From positions 11,384,706 to 11,448,705 of the forward strand of contig NC_088296.1 of assembly GCF_032854445.1 (NCBI RefSeq): 64,000 nucleotides of DNA. Reading direction: 5' to 3'. Positions 56,457 through 64,000 of the stretch are shown here, piece after piece. The DNA comes from Liolophura sinensis. Its lineage: Eukaryota > Mollusca > Polyplacophora > Chitonida > Chitonidae. The translations under genes were made by a program, and so were the position numbers. The notes beneath the pieces were generated by a model. The model ran no database searches. It was not told the origin of the DNA and saw only the letters and a list, made by a program, of their open reading frames with translations. The stretch's first letter is position 1; every line of letters starts with the position of its first letter.

Positions 56457-56663
56457 ATAGGATCAGCGCAGAGACTGAAGATTTATTGCAGAGAATATAG
56501 ATCAGAGATATTGGAAGTAAAGATTTTTTTCAAAAAGCCGACCTACACAATTGATACACCTGTTTCGAATGTTCCTGAAAAACATTAGAGTAAAGAAAGG
56601 GTATCGCAAATAAGTGTTACAAGCCAAAAATATAATCAACATATTATATATTGTCAATCTTCT

Positions 56664-56969
56664 GGATAATACAGATTTATTTATTTATTTATTTATTTTT
56701 ATTTGATTGGTGTTTTACGCCGTACTCAAGAACATTTCATTTATACGACGGCGGCCAGCATTATGGTGGGAGGAAACCGGGCAGCGCCCAGGGGAAACCC
56801 ACGACCATCCTCAGGTTGCTGGAAGACCTTCCCACTTACGGCCGGAGAGGAAGACAGTATGAGCTGGACTTGAACTCACGGCGACCACATTGGTGAGAGG
56901 CTCCTGAGTCATTACGTTGCCCTAGCGCGCTAACCAACTGAGCCACGGAGACCCCAAGGATAATACAGA
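56664..56969 (-). repeat. Full-length SINE family A with 12-bp TSD
   Basis: The - strand element (56676-56957) has the perfect TSD GGATAATACAGA at 56664-56675 and 56958-56969. It has a full head (GGGGTCTCCGTGGCTCAGTT, B-box-like GAGTTCAAGTCC), the body and a long AAATAAAT tail. This is the best reference copy in the window. Confidence 0.95.
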
Positions 56970-57831
56970 AAGTAAATGGACGCTTGACGATATGAAATTA
57001 GGGAAATTAGGAATTTAAGGCATGTTGCACTTAAAAAATCTGTACAACTGTATTATTCAATCTCCTAAATCCTTGACAATGAAATATTTTAGTAGTTCAA
57101 CGCATCCTTCAGTCTCTCCACGGCGTTCCCAAATAAGTGGAACATCATACCCGCACCTCTGCGGGCTTTATATAGTGTGAATAGTGTTTCTTTTCTTTTG
57201 TTTTTTTTTTTTTTGGCGATGAAATACAAAGTATAACAAAAGTCAGACATGCATCCGACATGGGGATGAATTCGGTTGGATTGCTAAATCACGCCGCGTC
57301 ATTATTCAGGTCACCAAATTACGCCAATATTCATGCGCCGTTGTCCTTGCTTAACACGAAGCTTCAGTTGTATCGACACCAATGGCCGGATAATCTGCTG
57401 GGTAGGACAGTATCTGGTACGACAACCATTTCACTAATGTAAGCCACATTCACGAGGAAATGTCATCGTACGGTGAGGGATACAGATAGCCTTCGTCCAG
57501 CCATTCATTAACTTATTGACCGCTTTCTTGTCGGAGGCAAACCGTCCGTACTCATAGCGGGGTTGATGAGATTCGCTCCTTGTCAACGATCTGCGGCAAC
57601 AAGCTTGGCATAGGAAACGTATTGAAACAATTTATACCCCGGATAGGGACTTGTGATGCGAGTGGATACAATGTGTGTATATCTAGAGCAGGCTAGGAAT
57701 AACCTTACCTTCCAGCAAAACCTCCAAACTGGCACACAAAACAGCACTATGATATGCTCAACTATAAAATGTTTCTTTTATCAGCGAAGAGCGTGACATG
57801 AAAACTCAGTGGAGTGACGTATTTCACACTT
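56970..57831. other. Unassigned non-coding DNA
   Basis: No exon or known repeat was recognised. A T-run lies near 57200. Confidence 0.5.
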
Positions 57832-58089
57832 GCACTTAAAAAATTGTGTTAATTTTAACAGGAAACCCTTTGTCTGAGTAATTCTAGAATGTATTTTGTC
57901 ATTATAACACAATATTCTGTCATATTCAACATAATATCATGTTAGTCTAATAAAATATTTATGTTGAATTAATACAATGTATGTTTCATATTTAACAGAA
58001 CAATTTGGTGAAATAACAGAATACATTCTAGCATCACTTAGACAACAGGCTTTCTGTTAAAATTAATAGATTAATTTTTTGGAGTGTGG
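57832..58089. mobile_element. TIR element (MITE-like), single copy
   Basis: The left end CACTTAAAAAATTGTGTTAA and the right end (inverted) CACTCCAAAAAATTAATCTA form terminal inverted repeats of about 30 bp with gaps, both ending in TTAATTTTAACAG. The inside shares ACAGAATACATTCTAGCATC with the copies in the 7.4-kb units. There is no ORF, so it would need a transposase from elsewhere. Confidence 0.7.
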
Positions 58090-58487
58090 TGAATTCGTCG
58101 ACTGACTTACCGATCGACTGGCTAAATGATTTATTGACAAACAGATCAATTCATAGCTGGAAGGTTGGTTGGATGGAGAAGTTCATATCGACGAACAGCC
58201 TGATGAACGGATCGATGCATTATTTCGAACTATATTGATTCGCTGGTATACAGTACGGCACTGAAGGCTCCACTATACAAAAGAATTGCGCTTATAGTAT
58301 TACAAAATATCAAAGCGGGCATACTGCTGGAGGCAATTTACACCGAGGGCTGACAACGTTAGCATTCCTTAAGTTGACAGGCCAGATGGCACTCAGTGAG
58401 GTCTAGAGCAAACCCCTACAAGATCTGCTATTGCCTAACCTTACACACTGTCCATGACCACCACATGAAACCGTACACATCACAAAC
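58090..58487. other. Unassigned DNA upstream of a candidate signal-peptide exon
   Basis: No TATA box at a suitable distance was found, and no repeat was recognised. Confidence 0.4.
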
Positions 58488-60707
58488 ATGCCATCCAGAT
58501 TTGACGTGCTTGGTGTACTTTTGCCATTGATGTGGCTTTACCTGATTGGTAAGCACTACAACCTCGCATTTAATTGGACATTCGTATATGTAAGCCTTCA
58601 TTTATTGATCCTAAAACCGCAGTCATGTGTTAGACGCTAAAATCATTATGGGTATAGGAGGGATCCTGGTAAGCTTATGGCACATACATACATATAGTAC
58701 ATACTAACACTACAGTGCTTTGCACATTCATAACTAAGACGATAGTTACAAGTAACAGTCGACGTTTTAACACCACACTGAAACAGCATGTACTGAGGAA
58801 ACTCAACATTAAGACGTAATTAAGGTTTAGCATCTGTACAGTTCACTTTCTGACCGGCCTAGGTGTAGTGTTTGTTGTTTTGATTTATTGTTCTTTGTGA
58901 ACTGTACGTACTGAACTAACCTCTTATAAACAGTATGCATGTAAAGTACGTCATGTCATACTGTCGTGGTCTGCCAGCAACCTGCGGATGGTCGTGGGTT
59001 TCCACCGGGCTCTGTCCAGTTTTTCTTCCACCACAATGCTGGTCCTACAATGACTGATTATGCCTTAACGCTACTTTGGCAATATCGCAGCACTCCGGAA
59101 TGCTATAAACTAATAAAAAAATAACAACATTACATATACCGGTCCACATTCAGGTTGAATTACGCCTTCAAACACTTGTGAAATGGACACTTTACAAGGC
59201 TGTTAACTGAAAAGAAAATATAACGTGCTGACTGATTCATGTACGCGACCCACTTGTGTGCTAAACAAAAAATCGATTTTGAAATGAATGGCTTGATTTT
59301 TTCCTATCCTCGGGTGTGATTCAGGTGCTAAGCGGTGCTCAACAAAACAAATATGTACCTCACTTAAGTGATATGCGTCAGATACTTTGTTAACTGTAAG
59401 ACACTTTGAACTTCATAAAACAACCATGAAAAATCGATTTTGAAATAAAGGGCTCGGTTTTGATTTTATTTTTCCTTCTCCTCGGGTGTTTTGGTTCTTT
59501 GACGGTACTGAGCCAAACAAATATTTTGTCTTCCCCCTTAAGTGTCATTTGTATCCCGATACTATGTCAGCAGTATCTGTAGTGACTCTAATATGTCTAT
59601 GTTGCCATAATTACATCATATAAAAAGTAATAAACCACTGTAGGAAACAGATCGTGAGGCTTACCCCGTAAAAGCACTGAAAATTCCAGATGATTATTAC
59701 ATGTAAATTCATTGGACCAGCATATATTTATTTATTTATTTATTTGATTGGTGTTTTACGCCGTACACAAGAATATTTCATTTATGCGACGGCGACCAGC
59801 ATTATGGTGGGAGGAAACCGGGCACATCAGGGGAGAAACCCACAACCATCCACAGGTTGCTGCCAGACCTTCCCACCTACGGTCGTAGAGGAAGCCAGCA
59901 GGGACCACCATATGCATCGGGTCCACTGTGCAACAATACATGAGTTGTATGGGATATAACAAGCTATTAACTGGTCTTTATTCCCTCCAAACCATTCACA
60001 ATAACCCATAAATATATCCATACATTCTTAATATGGGCGAATAAATAACCAATCTATAATCAATCAGTCGAACTCGATAAAGGTCTATTTCGTTTATAGG
60101 CATGGTGTCACACTCTCGTTAAAATGTGATAAGGTCAGATTAATGTGTTTATTATACAGGTGTAACATTTGAACAGGTGTGCACATTGCGATATAATACA
60201 GCGTGCAGGTAAACAAATTGCTGCTATATCCTGTACACAAAATAGGGGACCTGCCGGACAGGTTCTAATGTTGTCAATCTTTTAGTGAGTATTCACATCA
60301 AGAATTGCTTTATCGTGTTCAAACTGTGACTTTAAAACTGATTTTATTTTTTGAGAGAAATTGTTTATTAGAAAAGTATAAGATTTCATACGGACAATAC
60401 CGGACTTCAGTGCGTTTTGCGCCCAGAATAAAGGGATAGGCCAAAGGCTGTCTGAAAAATTTCAGGCGTCATGTCTGGTGTCTTCGACACAGAGTTCCTG
60501 GAATTTGTCGTTATTGGCACCAATATGATACAAGAAGACAACGTGACAAAAAGTGCAAGTACAAACGATATCCAACCGTTCAAGAAGAAATCTTTGTCTA
60601 GACCAATTAAAACACTAAGTGGCCTAAAACTGACAACAGATAACAGCCTTGTATCAATGCTGAATTCACTTTACTCGATGGCAAAATTTAGAGCCAGTTG
60701 TACATAA
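58488..60707 (+). CDS. Candidate two-exon gene for a small secreted protein
   Basis: Exon 1 (58488-58548) encodes MPSRFDVLGVLLPLMWLYLI and stops at ATTG/GTAAGC in phase 1. The short basic start and long hydrophobic run fit a signal peptide, and a phase 1 intron after it is typical of secreted proteins. Exon 2 (60466-60707) begins after AAAAATTTCAG with the two bases needed to complete Gly21, then an 80-codon frame rich in Ser, Thr and Lys ending in TAA. The joined protein would be about 101 residues with one Cys. The acceptor lacks a strong pyrimidine tract, and no AATAAA follows closely. Exon 1 is more credible than its link to exon 2. The family is unknown. Confidence 0.3.
58964..59045 (+). 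repeat. SINE family A, central fragment
   Basis: Only the body (GGATGGTCGTGGGTTTCCAC, then CCACCACAATGCTGG) remains on the + strand, in the proposed intron of the 58488 gene. Confidence 0.7.
59053..59098 (-). repeat. Fragment of the (ATTC)n-tailed element
   Basis: The - strand sequence GCTGCGATATTGCCAAAGTA and GCGTTAAGGC resembles the end at 3408-3478. Confidence 0.35.
59714..59913 (-). repeat. SINE family A, 5'-truncated, with TSD
   Basis: The - strand copy (59726-59901) is flanked by GGACCAGCATAT and GGACCACCATAT. Confidence 0.88.
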
Positions 60708-62702
60708 TCGTATTCCATATTTAAAAATGACATAATGGAATCGTGTCAAGAAAAACTGGCATGCAAACATTTCTCCTCTAGACCAAACCAAAGCACTAGA
60801 TGATCTTCAGCTAATATCTGTTAAACAGATATTTCTACTTCAATGCCAGAGAGTTAGCCCGCATCGATCGTAGCCAGAATATGTCTTAATTTTGTCAATA
60901 TATAGAACCGCTGGCCTACTTAACAACATAGGCCACTCGATCAACCCCTAACCCTGTTATTTACCTTCCAATTAGGGTGAGACAAACCGCAATATCTCGA
61001 ACCTGGGGCCAATCACAAGGGTGACCGCGATACCACGTGATCTCGTCTGTCATGATATTTCACGAGATCGTAATGATTGGCTTCGTAATGATTATGGGTT
61101 GTAATTCACTACGGCTTACTCGCAGTATAAATGTGGAACTAGACAACTGATCAAATAAATGGATACTTTTTTTTAAGAGCTTGTTTGCGCTTAAAGTTTA
61201 GAAATTAGTGCCTTTATAACTGAACTCAGCATCAACTCAGACTGATGCATACGTATATGTGCCTCTGTAGGCAATCTCCATGGCAATTCAATTTCGCTAT
61301 CCAATCATTTAACCATTTTATAATAGTGTAGAACCTGCAGAACTGGGAACTTGGCAATGCCCCTCAAACCTTTTGCCAACATTATATTTGTACTTTTTTA
61401 TGTCAGTAATGTTTAACTTACGCTTCGACAGCCAGATTTGCGTCTGGAGGAATTACAGTCTCATTTAAAATGTGATCTGTAAAAGTAATGGCGTGCTTTC
61501 AAATTGCAAGCTCTATAACTAGCTGGTTCGAAACCCAATATTATCATTGACCCGAAAAGATGTCTTTCACAGTTCGCGGTTTTTAGATTACATATTATAT
61601 AATATACCTGATCTGGGTAAAACCTTACGAAATCTAAAGACGAGTTCAGATCCTTTCAAAAATTTGGCCAATCCATTTTCTAGGATGTTTTGTCTTAAAT
61701 GGCACACAGTGAGTTAGAGTGCCACTAAACGACAGTTTGGAAGATAAATTAATTTGCGAAGCCATAAGAAGGCGCACTGTACTTGTTTAAATTCTGTTCA
61801 ACTAAGCATATCAACATTGACTTTCTTCCATTTTTTTATTTTTAAAAAGAACCGATACATTTGGCAAGGTGCCCGTTTTACTCTGCGTTCGTTACATTAT
61901 TTCTTTGATCTTTTTTCCACAAGGAGTTCAGACAACAATGCTATTATCCTTCACTCAAACACAAGGCAGTTTCTTTCCATGTCAATGACGAGAAAAAATA
62001 GTGTTTTCAAAACTAGCATTGGACCTAACGATGATGATTAAATCTAAGACTACTCCTTTCTCCCTTTATCTTATCTTTTTGTAATGCCTGTCTTCATCAA
62101 TCAGGGTAGACAGAAATGACGCAGAATACACGATAAACGTTTTTGATGTACTTCCGGAGTATTTGTTTTTATCCTGGGATTTTTGCTGAAAGGAGCCGAA
62201 GACAAATCTAAAATAAACAAATCAGTTTATGGAAACAGAGTAATTTTATGTGATCGTTAACATTTAGTTTGAAAATACGAAAGGAAAAGCCAACCTTGTC
62301 ATTTCTGCTAAAAAAGGAAAATGGATACTATCAAATAAACGGCGTGAAACTAAAATCCATCACACTTATTCGTCAGACAGATAAATGCCTTAAACACGAG
62401 AAAAGAAAATGATCTAAGTGAAAAACAATCGATATCAGACACGAAGAGGTAAAACATGTCATATGTAATAATGGGCTATGTTTATTGATGTTTTGTTAAT
62501 TTTATCATTTCATTATTTATGTACAGTTTTAGCTTTACTTACAATACATGAGAAACTTTATACAGATTTCGCGATAGTTTCACTACAACAATTATAATAA
62601 TAACGTCTGCCCTGTTTTAACTATTTGTTTGACCAATTATGGAAATAATTTCGTAGAAAACTTTTTGTTTCTTTGCAAAGGGTTTCACCGTCACTTTCAA
62701 CT
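60708..62702. other. Unassigned DNA with one promoter-like patch
   Basis: Near 61010-61135 are CCAAT boxes in both orientations, CACGTG (61036), a stem of GATCTCGT/ACGAGATC, and GTATAAATG (about 61126). No convincing exon follows. The frame at 61754-62041 is not recognised. Confidence 0.35.
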
Positions 62703-62809
62703 TAATATTTGTCGTTTTCTCCCACCATAATGCCGTCGTATAAGTGAAATATTCTTGAGAACAGCGTCAAACACCAATCTAATAAATAAACAAATAAATA
62801 ATATTTGTC
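62703..62809 (+). repeat. SINE family A, strongly 5'-truncated, with 11-bp TSD
   Basis: About 85 bp of the 3' end (62714-62798) lie between perfect TAATATTTGTC copies at 62703-62713 and 62799-62809. Confidence 0.9.
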
Positions 62810-62959
62810 ACACCAACATGGTGTCTCCTAATAGCAACTTGTCCAAAATGCCCGCACATTCATACGCTGCCTCACTGAAACAACATGCTGCAGATACATG
62901 GGATCACCACTGTATGCAGACACTATGAAAGTAATAAGTGCTTTAACTATTTAACCATA

Positions 62960-63295
62960 TGTATGCTTGGGGTTTAACGTCGTACTTAAATCAGAAGTAA
63001 ATTTTTCAGTCATATGACGACGACAGCCATTAGGTGTGTACACGTACACTGTGTATTCTTGTCGCAGGGCGAGTCCATGCCGCCAAAGTGCTGCTGTCAC
63101 TGAAGTACCATGCCGAGGACACCAGGCATGACACCTCACTCAGTCACATTATACTGACACCGGGCCAACCGGTCCTCTTTTCCTTCCTGTAACCTCTCAC
63201 TACTGAGCCAAGTGCTGTATGCCTCATTTCTCTGTGTTGGGTGAACTACTGTTTCAGAGTCTTGGGTATTGCCACATCTCGGTGTGAAACTATGA
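62960..63295 (-). repeat. SINE family C, second copy
   Basis: The - strand copy has the end TTAAGTACGACGTTAAACCC and the body (GGCCCGGTGTCAGTATAATG). The tRNA-like head is degenerate. It matches 46236-46583 in order. Confidence 0.8.
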
Positions 63296-64000
63296 GAAAA
63301 GCCATGCTTTTCCTTGATAACGAACCTGGAGTCAAGGGAGTTTGGGTTCTGGTGTTCCTAATCCTGACGTACTGAGACTATCGTTCCATTGCTGAATCAA
63401 CACTTTGACGAGCGTTATCTCTGTTTTCCACAAAGATTTCCTATCCAAACCACTGACCGACAAATGTCAATTAATCACAAGAAGACAAGAAGTGTGAGCA
63501 CAATATCATCCACCTTCCGTTATTTATTGTTTTATATTGACATCGCCAAATTTCCATGCAGTCATTTCAATTAATTGATCCTTCAGGCAACTTATACCAC
63601 CGTATTTGCTTTCCTTGATGTTATCGAATCGTTTCCAAAGAAGTGAGTGAACAAACATTGCTGGCTTTAGATCAGACTTAGGGTCACCTTGTTCTGACAG
63701 CTATCCAAACTATCTTTCGGTTAAAGGGGTTTAGGGAATAATATTTCTATGCCCTTTCCTGTTCAGTAATTGCCCTCATCGTGTTTAAATTTTATGTTGC
63801 CAGAGAAGGTCCGCATGGACAAATCTTATCGCACCAAAAACTGCTGAGGATGTTTTAAAAGTCGCAATTCCATTGAACTTAGAGCATGGCAATTCTCACT
63901 TTGCAAATTTCAAAAATTTTTAGCCACGAAACACATCATGTTCCTGTTTCATCTCGTTTTTTTTTCTAAAAACTACCGTTTTTTTAAAAAAAAAAGCCGT
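63296..64000. other. Unassigned non-coding DNA
   Basis: No exon or known repeat was recognised. The window ends in A- and T-runs. Confidence 0.5.

Noticed and set aside
1310-62800. CRISPR-like or phage-related repeats
   Set aside because: Spaced repeats here are dispersed SINEs or simple tandem arrays without spacers, in an intron-bearing animal genome.

Overview
The window is nuclear DNA from an invertebrate animal, most likely a mollusc. The evidence is an intron-split animal gene, AT-rich spacer DNA, and many tRNA-derived SINE copies whose body and tail resemble the META/RUDI-type SINEs described from molluscs. The species and the SINE family names are inference; no database was searched. 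Nothing bacterial, viral or CRISPR-like was seen.

Only one gene is certain. At 2531-13195 on the + strand lies a complete cytosolic-type hydroxymethylglutaryl-CoA synthase (HMGCS) of 8 coding exons. Every exon joins its neighbour in frame. The predicted protein is 498 residues and keeps the catalytic Glu94, Cys128 and His263. One intron is of the GC-AG type. A candidate promoter and non-coding first exon lie at 2085-2167. A short terminal exon and an AATAAA signal lie at 13151-13283. The last intron (4.5 kb) is filled with mobile-element debris.

From 13.3 to 31 kb the window is non-coding and repeat-rich. It holds several SINEs with clear target-site duplications (TSDs), including one SINE nested in another. 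It also holds a 77-bp satellite array split by a SINE, and two adjacent minisatellites (13 bp with a 78-bp higher-order period, and 37 bp). From 31.0 to 45.7 kb there is a direct tandem duplication of about 7.4 kb with no recognisable gene. It contains one block conserved far better than its surroundings, and one SINE present in only one copy.

From 45.8 to 64 kb there are further SINE clusters and a terminal-inverted-repeat element related to one inside the 7.4-kb units. Two weak gene candidates also lie here. One is a TATA/CRE-bearing small ORF pair at 56.1 kb. The other is a signal-peptide-like first exon at 58.5 kb with a phase-compatible second exon at 60.5 kb. Three tRNA-derived SINE families (here called A, B and C) share a similar 3' end despite different heads and tails.
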